A DNA stretch of 64,000 bases from an uncultured Prevotella sp. GTDB taxonomy: Bacteria > Bacteroidota > Bacteroidia > Bacteroidales > Bacteroidaceae. The translations under genes and the position numbers were made by a program. The stretch covers positions 91,446-155,445 of the forward strand of contig OMXK01000001.1 in NCBI GenBank assembly GCA_900314995.1, given 5' to 3'. Shown here piece by piece: positions 1 to 9,838 of the stretch. Positions within the stretch are counted from its first letter, which is position 1. Each line of letters opens with the position of its first letter. The notes under the pieces were generated by a model that was given only the letters and a program-made list of their open reading frames with translations, did not search any database and had not been told where the DNA came from.

Positions 1-1
1 C

Positions 2-1135
2 CGTCCGATGAAAGACCATAACTGGCGTCGCGGTGGTTATCAGGACATCAACGTTGCACGTGCCTTGGAGGTCAGTTCGAACATCGGTGTCAGTTATGTC
101 ATCGACAAATTCTACGGCTCGAATCCCACGAAATATGTACAGGGCCTCTATCGGGTAGGTATTCATGAGGATCTGAAACTGCCGCTGGTAGGTTATCATC
201 CGCCCTACATCCGTATGCCGGATACGAAGACCACCGATCGTGCCAAATACTGGAGTAAGACCACCCTGCCCTGGATGAGTATCGGCTACGAGACACAGAT
301 TGCCCCCATCAACACGGTGGCTTTCTATAACGCGATTGCCAATAATGGTAAGATGATGCAGCCACGCTTTGTGAAACAGCTGCTCAAGGACGGTCAGGTG
401 GTGAAAGAGTTCGAGCCCGTCGTACTGAAAGAGCAGATAGCAAAGCCTCAGACCATCAAGATGATGCAAACCATTCTGGAACATGTGGTCAGTCAGGGTC
501 TGGGACGTAAGGCCGGCTCGAAATCATTCAAGGTGGCAGGCAAGACAGGTACTGCCCAGGTAGCCGACCAGTATGGCAGCTATCACTCCGGCACGACCCG
601 TTACTGGCTGAGCTTTGCCGGTTTCTTCCCTGCCGACGATCCACGCTACACCTGCATCGTCTGTCTGAAGAAATCTGGTCTGCCCGCATCCGGTGGCGGC
701 ATGAGCGGTGTGGTATTCCATCACATCTCGGAAGGCGTGATGGCCCAGAACCTGAAACGCAGCGTGGAAGATGCACGCGACACTTCGAAGATCATCATGC
801 CCACTGTCAAAGGCGGTGACATGATTGCAGCCAACTATGTGCTCGACAATCTTGGCGTGAAGACCAGTCATAACTGGAACGGCTCGTATAGTGAAGGGAA
901 TCCCGTATGGGGAAAGGCCACGACACATCCTCACGAAGTGGTACTTGCCCCTGTCAATACCCAGAAGAGCGTTGTGCCCGATGTCATCGGCATGGGAGCC
1001 CGCGATGCTGTCTACCTGCTTGAGAACCGTGGTGTGAAAGCCAAGATCAGAGGCAGAGGAAAGGTCAAGTCGCAGAGCATCTACTCAGGAACAGCCGTTA
1101 AACAGGGTATGGTTTGTGAACTCGTATTAGAATAA
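2..1135 (+). CDS. ftsI: Penicillin-binding protein, division transpeptidase FtsI, C-terminal part (5' end outside window)
   Basis: The reading frame is open from the window edge, so the N-terminus and the SxxK nucleophile motif are missing. What remains is the C-terminal half of the class B transpeptidase domain: an SSN triad at about 74-82 and the KTGT motif at 542-553. A PASTA domain makes up the last 55-60 residues (from about 970). The family cross-links septal peptidoglycan in the periplasm. The gene is followed after 22 bp by murE, the usual dcw order in Bacteroidetes. The PASTA tail is typical of the FtsI/PBP of this phylum. The internal ATG at 8 is not the start. Confidence 0.95.
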   Translation, partial: RPMKDHNWRRGGYQDINVARALEVSSNIGVSYVIDKFYGSNPTKYVQGLYRVGIHEDLKLPLVGYHPPYIRMPDTKTTDRAKYWSKTTLPWMSIGYETQIAPINTVAFYNAIANNGKMMQPRFVKQLLKDGQVVKEFEPVVLKEQIAKPQTIKMMQTILEHVVSQGLGRKAGSKSFKVAGKTGTAQVADQYGSYHSGTTRYWLSFAGFFPADDPRYTCIVCLKKSGLPASGGGMSGVVFHHISEGVMAQNLKRSVEDARDTSKIIMPTVKGGDMIAANYVLDNLGVKTSHNWNGSYSEGNPVWGKATTHPHEVVLAPVNTQKSVVPDVIGMGARDAVYLLENRGVKAKIRGRGKVKSQSIYSGTAVKQGMVCELVLE

Positions 1136-1157
1136 TATAATAAGGTATAATATATAT

Positions 1158-2609
1158 ATGAAACTGAATGAACTGCTTAAACATGTAGAAGTGCTGAACG
1201 CACTTGGCGACACAGAGATTGAGATTACTGGTGTGAACATCGACTCGCGCCGCATTGAGGCTGGTCATCTGTTTGTGGCAATCCCTGGCACACAGACCGA
1301 TGGTCACAAGTTTATTCCCAAAGCCATCGAGCAAGGAGCCGTGGCCGTTCTTTGTGAGTATTTCCCCAATAGGCGTGAACCTGGCGTCACCTATATCGCA
1401 GTAGATTCAACTGAAGACTGTGTCGGCGAAGTAGCCACACAGTTCTATGGCGACCCGTCGAGACAACTGAAGCTGGTAGGCGTTACCGGAACGAATGGCA
1501 AGACGACTATCGCCACCTTATTATATAATATGTTCAGGAAGTTCGGCCATAAGTGCGGACTGCTCTCAACCGTATGCAACTATATTGAAGACGAGGCTAT
1601 CGCTGCCGACCACACCACACCTGATCCCATCGAGCTGAACCGTCTGCTGGCACAGATGGTAGAGGCAGGTTGCGAATATGCGTTTATGGAGTGCAGCAGC
1701 CATGCCATCGCCCAGAAGCGTATCGGCGGACTGAAGTTTGCAGGCGGTATCTTCACCAACCTGACGCGTGACCACCTGGACTATCACGGCACCTTCGAGA
1801 ACTATCGTGATGCAAAGAAGGCGTTCTTCGACGGTCTCGACAAAGATGCGTTCGCCATCATCAACGCCGACGATAAGAACGGGGCTGTGATGGTGCAGAA
1901 CTGCAAAGCCCAGATCAAGACCTACTCCACCCGCTCGATGGCCGACTTCAAGGCGAAGATTATTGAGTGCCACTTTGAAGGGATGTACCTCGAGATCAAC
2001 GGCAAGGAAGTTGGCGTACAGTTTATCGGCAAATTCAATGTGAGCAATCTGCTCGCAGTATACGGTACAGCCGTCATGCTGGGTAAGCAGCCTGAAGACA
2101 TACTGCTGATCCTCAGCACCCTGAAGAGTGTAAGCGGACGCCTGGAGCCTATTCGTTCTCCGGAGGGCTATACGGCTATCGTCGACTATGCCCATACGCC
2201 CGATGCCTTGCAGAATGTGCTGAATGCCATCCATGAGGTGCTCGACGGCAAGGGTTTTGTCATTACAGTCTGCGGAGCCGGTGGCGACCGCGATAAGGGT
2301 AAGCGTCCGCTGATGGCTCAGGAAGCCGTGAAACAGAGCGACCGTGTGATTATCACCAGCGACAATCCGCGATCCGAGGATCCCGAGGATATCATCAACG
2401 ACATGCTCGAAGGTCTCGATGCCAAGCAGATGAGGAAGGTCGTCAGTATCGTCGACCGTCGTGAAGCTATCCGCACGGCCTGCATGATGGCACAGAAAGG
2501 CGACGTGGTGCTCATTGCCGGCAAAGGACATGAGGACTATCAGGAGATTCAGGGTGTGAAGCACCACTTCGACGACAGGGAAGTGGTCCGCGAGATCTTT
2601 GGAAGCTAA
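1158..2609 (+). CDS. murE: UDP-MurNAc-L-Ala-D-Glu:meso-DAP ligase MurE
   Basis: This ATP-dependent cytoplasmic ligase adds the third amino acid of the peptidoglycan stem peptide. The 483-aa length is normal. The P-loop GTNGKT is at residues 111-116. A DNPR motif lies near residue 402 (nt about 2361); in the family it marks meso-diaminopimelate enzymes as opposed to L-Lys enzymes, so a DAP-type wall is inferred. The central Mur ligase domain contains the H-T-P-D segment near residue 152. ATG at 1158 follows an A/T-rich spacer with no clear Shine-Dalgarno, as is usual in Bacteroidetes. It is co-oriented with ftsI and mraY. Confidence 0.97.
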   Translation: MKLNELLKHVEVLNALGDTEIEITGVNIDSRRIEAGHLFVAIPGTQTDGHKFIPKAIEQGAVAVLCEYFPNRREPGVTYIAVDSTEDCVGEVATQFYGDPSRQLKLVGVTGTNGKTTIATLLYNMFRKFGHKCGLLSTVCNYIEDEAIAADHTTPDPIELNRLLAQMVEAGCEYAFMECSSHAIAQKRIGGLKFAGGIFTNLTRDHLDYHGTFENYRDAKKAFFDGLDKDAFAIINADDKNGAVMVQNCKAQIKTYSTRSMADFKAKIIECHFEGMYLEINGKEVGVQFIGKFNVSNLLAVYGTAVMLGKQPEDILLILSTLKSVSGRLEPIRSPEGYTAIVDYAHTPDALQNVLNAIHEVLDGKGFVITVCGAGGDRDKGKRPLMAQEAVKQSDRVIITSDNPRSEDPEDIINDMLEGLDAKQMRKVVSIVDRREAIRTACMMAQKGDVVLIAGKGHEDYQEIQGVKHHFDDREVVREIFGS

Positions 2610-2642
2610 AGGGAATTAAAGGGAAGTTAAAGGTACAATATT

Positions 2643-3917
2643 ATGCTATACTATTTTTTCAGGTTCTTAGAGCAGTATAATATACCGGGATCGCACATGT
2701 GGTCCTACATTTCCTTCCGTGCCCTGCTGACGCTGATCTTCTCGCTGCTGCTTTCGGCATGGTTTGGTGAGAAGTTCATCAAGTGGATGAAGCGCAGGAA
2801 GATTTTCGAGACTGAGCGCGATCCGAGTATCGACCCCTTTGGTGTCGAGAAGAAGGGCGTGCCCACCATGGGGGGCATCATCATCATCGTGAGCATCCTG
2901 GTTCCCGTCATCTTGTTTGGCCGCATCCGCAACATCTACCTGATCCTGATGATCATCACTACAGTATGGCTGGGATTCCTGGGTTTCCTCGACGACTATA
3001 TCAAGATTTTCCGTCGCAACAAGGACGGCCTGAAAGGAAAATATAAGATTGTCGGACAGGTAAGTATCGGTTTCATCGTAGGCCTTACGCTCTGGCTGAG
3101 TCCTGATGTGGTGGTACGTGAGAACATCAATGTTAAGCAGCAACCCAACCAGGAGGTTGTCGTCAAACATAAGACAGAAGCCGTAAAGTCGTTGCAGACC
3201 ACCATCCCGTTCATCAAGAATCACAACCTGAACTATTCCAATGTGATGGCCTTCTGCGGGAAGTACAAAGTTGCAGCAGGATGGATGCTCTTCGTGTTCA
3301 TTACCATCTTCGTCGTGACAGGCATCTCTAACGGCGCCAACCTCAACGATGGCATGGATGGCATGTGTGCCGGCAACTCCGCCATCATCGGTGTTGCACT
3401 AGGCATTCTGGCCTATGTGTCATCCCACATTGGCTTTGCCTCCTATTTCGACATCATGTATATCCCCCACTCCGAGGAACTGGTAGTCTTCCTCTGCGCT
3501 TTCGTGGGAGCCATGATCGGATTCCTCTGGTATAATGCCTTTCCCGCACAGATCTTCATGGGAGACACAGGTTCGCTGACCATCGGCGGTATCATCGGTG
3601 TCTGCGCCATCATCATCCACAAGGAGTTGCTGCTGCCTATCCTTTGCGGCATCTTCTTCGTAGAGAGCCTCAGCGTGATTATCCAGACACAATGGTTCAA
3701 GATACAAAAGCGGAAAGGCAAGCGAGTGAGAGTGTTCCGTGCGGCCCCGATCCACGATACGTTCCGCAAGCTCGACTCCCAACTGGATCAGACGAGCACC
3801 TATATCCTGAAAGGCTGGCCGCACCGCCCGTTCCATGAGTCGAAGATCACCATCCGTTTCTGGATTACGTCAATCATATTGGCAGCATTGACCATCATAA
3901 CACTGAAGATGAGATAA
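2643..3917 (+). CDS. mraY: Phospho-MurNAc-pentapeptide transferase MraY
   Basis: This integral membrane enzyme transfers phospho-MurNAc-pentapeptide to undecaprenyl phosphate, giving lipid I. It is polytopic, with about ten hydrophobic segments. The conserved Asp motifs are visible: FLDDY near residue 117, NLNDGMDGM near 233, and MGDTGS near 305. At 424 aa it is longer than the roughly 360-aa proteobacterial enzyme because of a hydrophilic loop at about residues 160-200, which is common in Bacteroidetes MraY. It ends 4 bp before murD. Confidence 0.96.
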   Translation: MLYYFFRFLEQYNIPGSHMWSYISFRALLTLIFSLLLSAWFGEKFIKWMKRRKIFETERDPSIDPFGVEKKGVPTMGGIIIIVSILVPVILFGRIRNIYLILMIITTVWLGFLGFLDDYIKIFRRNKDGLKGKYKIVGQVSIGFIVGLTLWLSPDVVVRENINVKQQPNQEVVVKHKTEAVKSLQTTIPFIKNHNLNYSNVMAFCGKYKVAAGWMLFVFITIFVVTGISNGANLNDGMDGMCAGNSAIIGVALGILAYVSSHIGFASYFDIMYIPHSEELVVFLCAFVGAMIGFLWYNAFPAQIFMGDTGSLTIGGIIGVCAIIIHKELLLPILCGIFFVESLSVIIQTQWFKIQKRKGKRVRVFRAAPIHDTFRKLDSQLDQTSTYILKGWPHRPFHESKITIRFWITSIILAALTIITLKMR

Positions 3918-3921
3918 AAAG

Positions 3922-5256
3922 ATGAATAAGAGAATTGTTATATTAGGAGCAGGAGAGAGCGGTGCAGGAGCTGCCGTCCTCGCCAAGAAGGAAGGCTTCG
4001 ACGTGTTTGTATCTGACATGTCGAAGATTGCCGACAAATACAAGAAACAGTTAGACGACCGCCATATCGAATGGGAAGAAGGCCACCATACTGAAGAGAA
4101 GATTCTGAATGCCGACGAAATCATCAAGAGCCCGGGTATCCCCGAGACGGCACCGATAGTCAAGAAGGCTGTCGAGAAAGGTATCCACATCATCAGCGAG
4201 ATAGAATTCGCTGGCCGCTACACCAACTCTAAAATGATCTGCATCACAGGATCAAACGGTAAGACCACGACCACCTCGCTGATCTACCACATCTTCAAGG
4301 AAGCAGGCTACGATGCAGGTCTGGCCGGCAATATCGGAAACTCGCTGGCACTCCAGGTGGCCGAGGATCCGCACGAATACTATATCATAGAACTGAGCTC
4401 GTTCCAGTTGGACAACATGTACGACTTCCGTGCCGACATCGCCATCCTGCTGAACATCACGCCAGACCACCTCGACCGTTATGGTTTTGAGATGCAGAAC
4501 TACGTGGATGCCAAGATGCGCATCATCCAGAACCAGACGCCAAAGGATGCCTTCATCTACTGGGCCGACGACCCCATCATCAAACGTGAGTTAGAGAAAT
4601 ACGACATTAAGGCTATCCAATATCCTTTTGCCGAACTGAAAGAGAAAGGCGTCATCGGCTATATCGAAGAAGGCCAGTACAAGATTGAGAAACCCGAGCC
4701 CTTCAACATGGAGCAGGAAAGCCTTAGCCTGACGGGCAAGCACAACATCTACAACTCACTCGCAGCCGGCATCGCTTCCGATGTGGCAGGCATTAAGAAA
4801 GAGGAGATCCGCAAGAGCCTCAGCGACTTCCCCGGAGTGGAGCACCGTCTGGAGAAGGTCTGCGTCGTTCGCGGCGTACAGTATATCAACGACTCGAAGG
4901 CAACGAACGTCGATGCCTGCTGGTATGCGCTCGAATCGATGAAGACGAAAGTCATCCTCATCATCGGCGGCAAGGATAAAGGCAACGACTATGAGCCCAT
5001 CAAACAGCTTGTCAGGGAGAAGTGCTCAGGCATCGTCTATCTTGGTGCCGACAACCAGAAGTTACACGATAACTTCGACAACATGGGCATCCCGGTACGT
5101 GACACCCATTCGATGAAGGAATGTATGGAGGCCTGCTACGAGATGGCCAAGCCCGGCGAGACCGTATTATTGAGTCCCTGCTGTGCTTCATTCGATCTCT
5201 TCAAGAACATGGAGGATCGCGGCGAGCAGTTCAAGAAATTGGCAAGAGCACTCTAA
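3922..5256 (+). CDS. murD: UDP-MurNAc-L-alanine:D-glutamate ligase MurD
   Basis: This cytoplasmic ATP-dependent ligase adds D-Glu to UDP-MurNAc-L-Ala. The N-terminal Rossmann-like UDP-binding stretch has GAGESGAGAA at residues 8-17. The ATP loop GSNGKTTTT starts at about residue 110, followed by the central and C-terminal Mur ligase domains. The 444-aa length is normal. The start is 4 bp after the mraY stop, consistent with translational coupling within the dcw operon. Confidence 0.96.
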   Translation: MNKRIVILGAGESGAGAAVLAKKEGFDVFVSDMSKIADKYKKQLDDRHIEWEEGHHTEEKILNADEIIKSPGIPETAPIVKKAVEKGIHIISEIEFAGRYTNSKMICITGSNGKTTTTSLIYHIFKEAGYDAGLAGNIGNSLALQVAEDPHEYYIIELSSFQLDNMYDFRADIAILLNITPDHLDRYGFEMQNYVDAKMRIIQNQTPKDAFIYWADDPIIKRELEKYDIKAIQYPFAELKEKGVIGYIEEGQYKIEKPEPFNMEQESLSLTGKHNIYNSLAAGIASDVAGIKKEEIRKSLSDFPGVEHRLEKVCVVRGVQYINDSKATNVDACWYALESMKTKVILIIGGKDKGNDYEPIKQLVREKCSGIVYLGADNQKLHDNFDNMGIPVRDTHSMKECMEACYEMAKPGETVLLSPCCASFDLFKNMEDRGEQFKKLARAL

Positions 5257-5277
5257 CATCATAACAAGACAACATTT

Positions 5278-6540
5278 ATGAACAAGAAAATAGGCAACAT
5301 ATTCAAAGGCGACAAGGTCATCTGGATGATATTCTTCTTCCTGTGTATGATCAGTCTGGTAGAAGTCTTCTCTGCTTCAAGTAATCTGACATACAAGAAC
5401 CACAATTACGTGGGACCGATTGCCTTCCATGCCGCTACCATCTTCCTTGGAGCGATGGTGGCTGTATTCACGTTGAATGTTCCTTGTCGTTATTTCAAAC
5501 TGACGACACCTTTCTTGCTCATTATCTCGTTTATCACCTTGTTGTGGGTGCTCGTCGGCGGCGAATCCATCAACGGTGCCAACCGCGTGATCTCACTTCC
5601 CGGCGGCATCACCTTCCAGCCATCAGAGATTGCAAAGGGAACGATGGTACTGATTACCGCCCAGATTCTCAGTGCCATGCAACGTGAAGACGGAGCCGAC
5701 AAAAATGCCTTCAAGTATATCTTGTGGATCCTCATCCCCATGGCTGGACTGATCGGCATCGAGAATCTGTCAACGGCAGCACTGCTCTTTGCCGTCATAT
5801 TCCTCATGATGTTCATCGGTCGCGTACCGATGACCCAAATGGGTAAACTCGTGGGGGGCGTCGTCATCCTCGTGGCGATATTCCTGACGATGGTATTCAC
5901 GCTGGGAAGCATCGGAGCAGAACAGGAATCCACCAAACAGACCGTCGAGGCTGTCAATAATAATGGTGAGACAGATACAAAGGTGATCAAGGGCGGCGGT
6001 GTGTTCCACCGTTTTGTCACCTGGCGAAACCGTATCGTGAAGCACCTTGACAAGAAGGATATCGCTCCAGACGAATACGACTTGGATAAAGATGCCCAGG
6101 TTGCACATGCCAACATTGCCATCGTATCAAGCAATATCATCGGTAAAGGACCTGGACAATCCGTTGAACGCGATTTCCTGTCACAGGCTTTCTCCGACTT
6201 CATTTTCGCCATCGTCATTGAGGAACTGGGTATCTTCGGTGCATCGTTTGTTGTGCTGCTCTATATCGTGCTGCTCTACAGGACAGCCCGTATAGCCAGC
6301 CGTTGCGAAAACAACTTCCCAGCCTTCCTGGCTATGGGGCTGGCACTGCTCTTGGTGGTACAGGCCTCCTTCAACATGCTAGTAGCCGTGGGTATTGCCC
6401 CGGTAACGGGTCAGCCACTGCCGCTGATCAGTAAGGGTGGTACGTCAACCATCATCAACTGCGCCTACATCGGCGTTATACTCAGCGTGAGCAGATCTGC
6501 AAAAAAAAGAGAGCCAAAAATGGCTTTAAAAGAAATATAA
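5278..6540 (+). CDS. ftsW: Septal peptidoglycan polymerase FtsW (SEDS family)
   Basis: This SEDS-family polytopic membrane glycosyltransferase works with FtsI at the septum. It has about ten transmembrane segments over 420 aa. The SEDS signature region around GQPLPLISKGGTS (about residues 378-391) is intact. A long hydrophilic loop at about residues 215-275 lies between membrane segments, as in other Bacteroidetes FtsW/RodA. Its position between murD and murG argues for FtsW, not RodA. The 3' end overlaps the -33 region of an internal promoter for murG. Confidence 0.95.
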   Translation: MNKKIGNIFKGDKVIWMIFFFLCMISLVEVFSASSNLTYKNHNYVGPIAFHAATIFLGAMVAVFTLNVPCRYFKLTTPFLLIISFITLLWVLVGGESINGANRVISLPGGITFQPSEIAKGTMVLITAQILSAMQREDGADKNAFKYILWILIPMAGLIGIENLSTAALLFAVIFLMMFIGRVPMTQMGKLVGGVVILVAIFLTMVFTLGSIGAEQESTKQTVEAVNNNGETDTKVIKGGGVFHRFVTWRNRIVKHLDKKDIAPDEYDLDKDAQVAHANIAIVSSNIIGKGPGQSVERDFLSQAFSDFIFAIVIEELGIFGASFVVLLYIVLLYRTARIASRCENNFPAFLAMGLALLLVVQASFNMLVAVGIAPVTGQPLPLISKGGTSTIINCAYIGVILSVSRSAKKREPKMALKEI

Positions 6541-6544
6541 TTCG

Positions 6545-6552
6545 TAATTTTG
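6545..6552 (+). promoter_or_regulatory. Putative internal promoter -7 box for murG
   Basis: TAATTTTG matches the Bacteroidetes -7 consensus TAnnTTTG and lies 22 bp upstream of the murG ATG. The -33 candidate TTTA (6525-6528) is weak and its spacing is short. It would allow murG and downstream genes to be transcribed apart from ftsI-ftsW. Confidence 0.5.
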
Positions 6553-6573
6553 CACGCAATTTATAAAAAAGGT

Positions 6574-7683
6574 ATGAGTAAGGAGTTAAGAGTCATCATC
6601 AGCGGTGGCGGAACAGGCGGCCATATTTTTCCTGCCGTTTCGATAGCCAATGCCATCAAGGCATTGCAGCCAAACGCCAAGATCCTGTTTGTAGGAGCCT
6701 TGGGACGTATGGAGATGCAGAGGGTACCGGCCGCAGGGTATGAAATCAAAGGTCTGCCCATCAGAGGTTTCTTCCGTCCGCTATGGAAGCCAGCCAACAT
6801 CGGTGTAGCCATCGACTACCTGAAGAGTAAGTGGCTCGCCAAGAAAATACTGCAGGAGTTCAAACCCGATGTGGCTGTCGGTGTAGGCGGATATGCCAGC
6901 AGTGCAGCCTTGGGCGCAGCCAACAGCTTAGGTATACCGACACTCATACAGGAACAGAACAGCTATGCAGGCTTAGCCAACAAGAACCTGGCCAAGAAGG
7001 CTGAGAAGATCTGCGTGGCCTATGAGGGCATGGAACGGTTCTTCCCTGCTGGGAAGATCCTCATGACGGGCAACCCCGTCCGCCAGAATCTGCTCGACAC
7101 CACCATCTCTCGCGAGGAGGCCGTCAAGCGTCAGGGATTCGATCCTGCCAAGAAGACCATTCTTCTTGTCGGCGGTAGTCTGGGAGCCCGCACCATCAAC
7201 GAGAGTGTGCTCCAGCACCTGGATCTGGTAACATCATCGTCCGATGTACAGTTTATCTGGCAGACAGGCAAGTATTATAGTGCAGAAATCGCCAAGAGAC
7301 TGGAGGGCAAGGACATCCCGAACCTGAAGGTCACCGACTTCATCACCGATATGGGGACTGCCTACAAGGCCGCCGATCTCGTGATCAGCCGTGCCGGAGC
7401 CAGCAGCATCTCAGAGTTCTGCCTGATTGGCAAGCCCGTCATTCTTGTGCCAAGTCCAAATGTGGCTGAGGATCACCAGACTAAGAATGCACTGGCACTT
7501 TCCACCAAGGATGCCGCCATCTATGTAAAAGATGCAGAAGCACCCGGCATGCTGCTGAAACTGGCCATCGATACGGTTAAAGACGACGCAAAACTGCAGT
7601 CGCTCCATGAGAATGTACTGAAACTGGCGCTCCCCAATTCTGCAGAGATTATCGCTAAGGAAGTTATCAAACTAGCTGAATAA
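6574..7683 (+). CDS. murG: UDP-GlcNAc:lipid I GlcNAc transferase MurG
   Basis: This peripheral-membrane GT28 glycosyltransferase converts lipid I to lipid II on the cytoplasmic face. The glycine-rich motif GGGTGGHIFP is at about residues 9-18, and the second nucleotide-sugar-binding half contains GGSLGA and later SRAGASS. ATG at 6574 gives MSKELRV, a canonical N-terminus of 369 aa. The earlier in-frame TTG at 6550 lies inside the putative promoter and is not preferred. murC follows 4 bp downstream. Confidence 0.96.
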   Translation: MSKELRVIISGGGTGGHIFPAVSIANAIKALQPNAKILFVGALGRMEMQRVPAAGYEIKGLPIRGFFRPLWKPANIGVAIDYLKSKWLAKKILQEFKPDVAVGVGGYASSAALGAANSLGIPTLIQEQNSYAGLANKNLAKKAEKICVAYEGMERFFPAGKILMTGNPVRQNLLDTTISREEAVKRQGFDPAKKTILLVGGSLGARTINESVLQHLDLVTSSSDVQFIWQTGKYYSAEIAKRLEGKDIPNLKVTDFITDMGTAYKAADLVISRAGASSISEFCLIGKPVILVPSPNVAEDHQTKNALALSTKDAAIYVKDAEAPGMLLKLAIDTVKDDAKLQSLHENVLKLALPNSAEIIAKEVIKLAE

Positions 7684-7687
7684 GAAT

Positions 7688-9067
7688 ATGGAACTGAATA
7701 AGATAAAAGCTGTCTATTTTGTTGGAGCCGGCGGCATCGGCATGAGTGCCATTGCCCGCTACTTCCTGAAAAAAGGACTCGTCGTGGCTGGCTATGACAA
7801 GACGCCCAGCGATCTGACACGGCAGTTACAGGAGGAAGGTATGCTCATCCACTACGAAGAGAATGTCGATGCGATTCCCGAGGCTTGCAAGCAGAAGGGA
7901 GACTGCCTCGTCATCTATACCCCTGCCATTCCCGAAGAGCATCAGGAACTGCAGTATTTCCGCAAGAACGCTTTCGAGATCCAGAAGCGTGCACAGGTTC
8001 TCGGCACCCTGACTCAGGCACATAAGGGACTCTGTGTGGCAGGAACCCACGGCAAGACTACCACTTCCACGATGTGTGCCCATATCATGCACCAGAGCCA
8101 CTTAGACTGTAACGCCTTCCTCGGTGGCATCTCGAAGAACTACGGCACAAACTATATCCTCTCCGATTCGGATTACGTGGTGATCGAGGCCGATGAGTTT
8201 GACCGCAGTTTCCATTGGCTGCGCCCTTGGATGAGCGTCATCACCGCCACCGATCCTGACCATCTGGATATCTATGGTACGAAAGAGGCCTATCTGGAGA
8301 GCTTCCGCCATTATTCAGAATTGATACAGCCTGGTGGTGCGCTGATCATCCATCGCGGTCTTGAGATGAAGGAACATCTGCAAGACGGTGTCCGCCGCTA
8401 TGACTACAGTCTCACCGAAGGCGATTTCCATGCCGAGCATATCCGCATCGAGAACGGCGAGATCACATTCGACTTCATCTCCCCCATCGAATGCATCAAG
8501 GATGTGCAATTAGGACAGCCCATCCCCATCAACATCGAGAACGGCATTGCGGCGATTGCGATGGCCCAGCTCAATGGCTGTACCGCTGAAGAGTTGAAAA
8601 ACGGCATGAAGACCTACGGTGGTGTCGACCGTCGCTTTGACTTCAAGATAAAGACCAAGAAACTCGTGTTCCTCAGCGATTATGCCCACCACCCGAAAGA
8701 GATCTACCAGAGTGCCAAGAGTATCCGTGAGCTCTATAAAGACAAGCACATCACAGCTATCTTCCAGCCTCACCTCTATACGCGTACCAGAGACTTCTAT
8801 AAGGACTTCGCAGAGGCATTGAGCCAACTCGACGAGGTGATACTCACCGAGATCTATCCCGCCAGGGAATTGCCCATCCCTGGCGTGACGTCACAGCTCA
8901 TCTACGACAACCTGAAAGAGGGTGTGAAGAAGCAGATGATCCAGAAAGCCGACGTGCTCGATTTCATCAGAGGACACGAGTTTGAGGTGCTGATCGTCCT
9001 CGGTGCCGGCGACCTCGACAATCAGGTGCCAGCCATTACAAAGATACTTAAAGAAAGATTATCATAA
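7688..9067 (+). CDS. murC: UDP-N-acetylmuramate:L-alanine ligase MurC
   Basis: This cytoplasmic ligase adds the first stem amino acid to UDP-MurNAc. The N-terminal FVGAGGIGMSA motif binds UDP, and the ATP loop GTHGKTTT is at about residue 119. The full Mur ligase triple-domain architecture is present in 459 aa. It starts 4 bp after murG and is followed 7 bp later by ftsQ. Confidence 0.97.
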   Translation: MELNKIKAVYFVGAGGIGMSAIARYFLKKGLVVAGYDKTPSDLTRQLQEEGMLIHYEENVDAIPEACKQKGDCLVIYTPAIPEEHQELQYFRKNAFEIQKRAQVLGTLTQAHKGLCVAGTHGKTTTSTMCAHIMHQSHLDCNAFLGGISKNYGTNYILSDSDYVVIEADEFDRSFHWLRPWMSVITATDPDHLDIYGTKEAYLESFRHYSELIQPGGALIIHRGLEMKEHLQDGVRRYDYSLTEGDFHAEHIRIENGEITFDFISPIECIKDVQLGQPIPINIENGIAAIAMAQLNGCTAEELKNGMKTYGGVDRRFDFKIKTKKLVFLSDYAHHPKEIYQSAKSIRELYKDKHITAIFQPHLYTRTRDFYKDFAEALSQLDEVILTEIYPARELPIPGVTSQLIYDNLKEGVKKQMIQKADVLDFIRGHEFEVLIVLGAGDLDNQVPAITKILKERLS

Positions 9068-9074
9068 CAGAAAT

Positions 9075-9830
9075 ATGACCGTCAACTGGAAAAAGTCCCT
9101 ATTCGCAGTCTGCGATATCGTCATCGCCGCCTACCTGCTACTGGCCGTCACAGCGTTTAACAACCCTGAGGCGGAGCCTGCCAATTGCACAGAGGTGAAG
9201 ATCGACATCATGCAGAATGCGGTGGAAGGATTCTTGACAGCTGGCGAGATCAAGAAGCTCCTGTCGCAGGAACAGCTCTACCCGCTTTCGCTCCCGATGT
9301 CAGAGATCAGTCCCCGAAGGATTGAGGAAGCCCTTCAGAAAAGCCCCTTTGTGGAAAAGGCCGAATGCTATAAGACCCATAGCGGGCACGTCTGCATTAA
9401 CATCAAGCAGCGCATACCTGTCGTCAGGGTGATGGCCGACAATGGCGAGAACTACTACCTCGACACCCAAGGCAACATGATGCCAGAAAGCAACTTCGTG
9501 ACCGATCTGGTCATTGCCACAGGTGCCATCAACCGCAAATACGCCAAGACCATTCTTACGAGGGTGGCCAACTACATCCAACAGGACAAGTTCTGGAAGA
9601 ACCAGATAGTGCAGATGAACGTCCTGCCTGATGGCACGATGGAGATTGTGCCTCGTGTGGGAGACCACATCGTCTATCTGGGTGCTCCAAAGGAAATAGA
9701 CAAGAAACTGGATCGACTCCGAAAGTTCTATCTCTATGGGCTCAACAAGGCCGGATGGGGAAAATACAGTTACATCAACGTGGAGTTCAACAACCAAATT
9801 ATTTGTAAGAGAAACAAAAGAACAAAATAG
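9075..9830 (+). CDS. ftsQ: Cell division protein FtsQ (DivIB-type)
   Basis: This bitopic inner-membrane divisome protein has one N-terminal membrane segment (about residues 9-26) followed by a periplasmic POTRA-like/FtsQ region. Sequence similarity is weak in this family, so the call rests on topology, a 251-aa length, and its place between murC and ftsA. ATG at 9075 (MTVNWKK) puts the charged N-terminus directly before the membrane helix. The longer frame from 9003 overlaps murC by 65 bp and is less likely. Confidence 0.9.
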   Translation: MTVNWKKSLFAVCDIVIAAYLLLAVTAFNNPEAEPANCTEVKIDIMQNAVEGFLTAGEIKKLLSQEQLYPLSLPMSEISPRRIEEALQKSPFVEKAECYKTHSGHVCINIKQRIPVVRVMADNGENYYLDTQGNMMPESNFVTDLVIATGAINRKYAKTILTRVANYIQQDKFWKNQIVQMNVLPDGTMEIVPRVGDHIVYLGAPKEIDKKLDRLRKFYLYGLNKAGWGKYSYINVEFNNQIICKRNKRTK

Positions 9831-9838
9831 AATACAAG

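Noticed and set aside
1566-2567. 333-aa minus-strand ORF opposite murE
   Set aside because: murE is unambiguous on the other strand; the ORF reflects lack of antisense stops in GC-balanced coding DNA.
6550-6573. TTG start extending murG by eight residues
   Set aside because: Overlaps the -7 box and lacks homology; ATG at 6574 gives the normal N-terminus.
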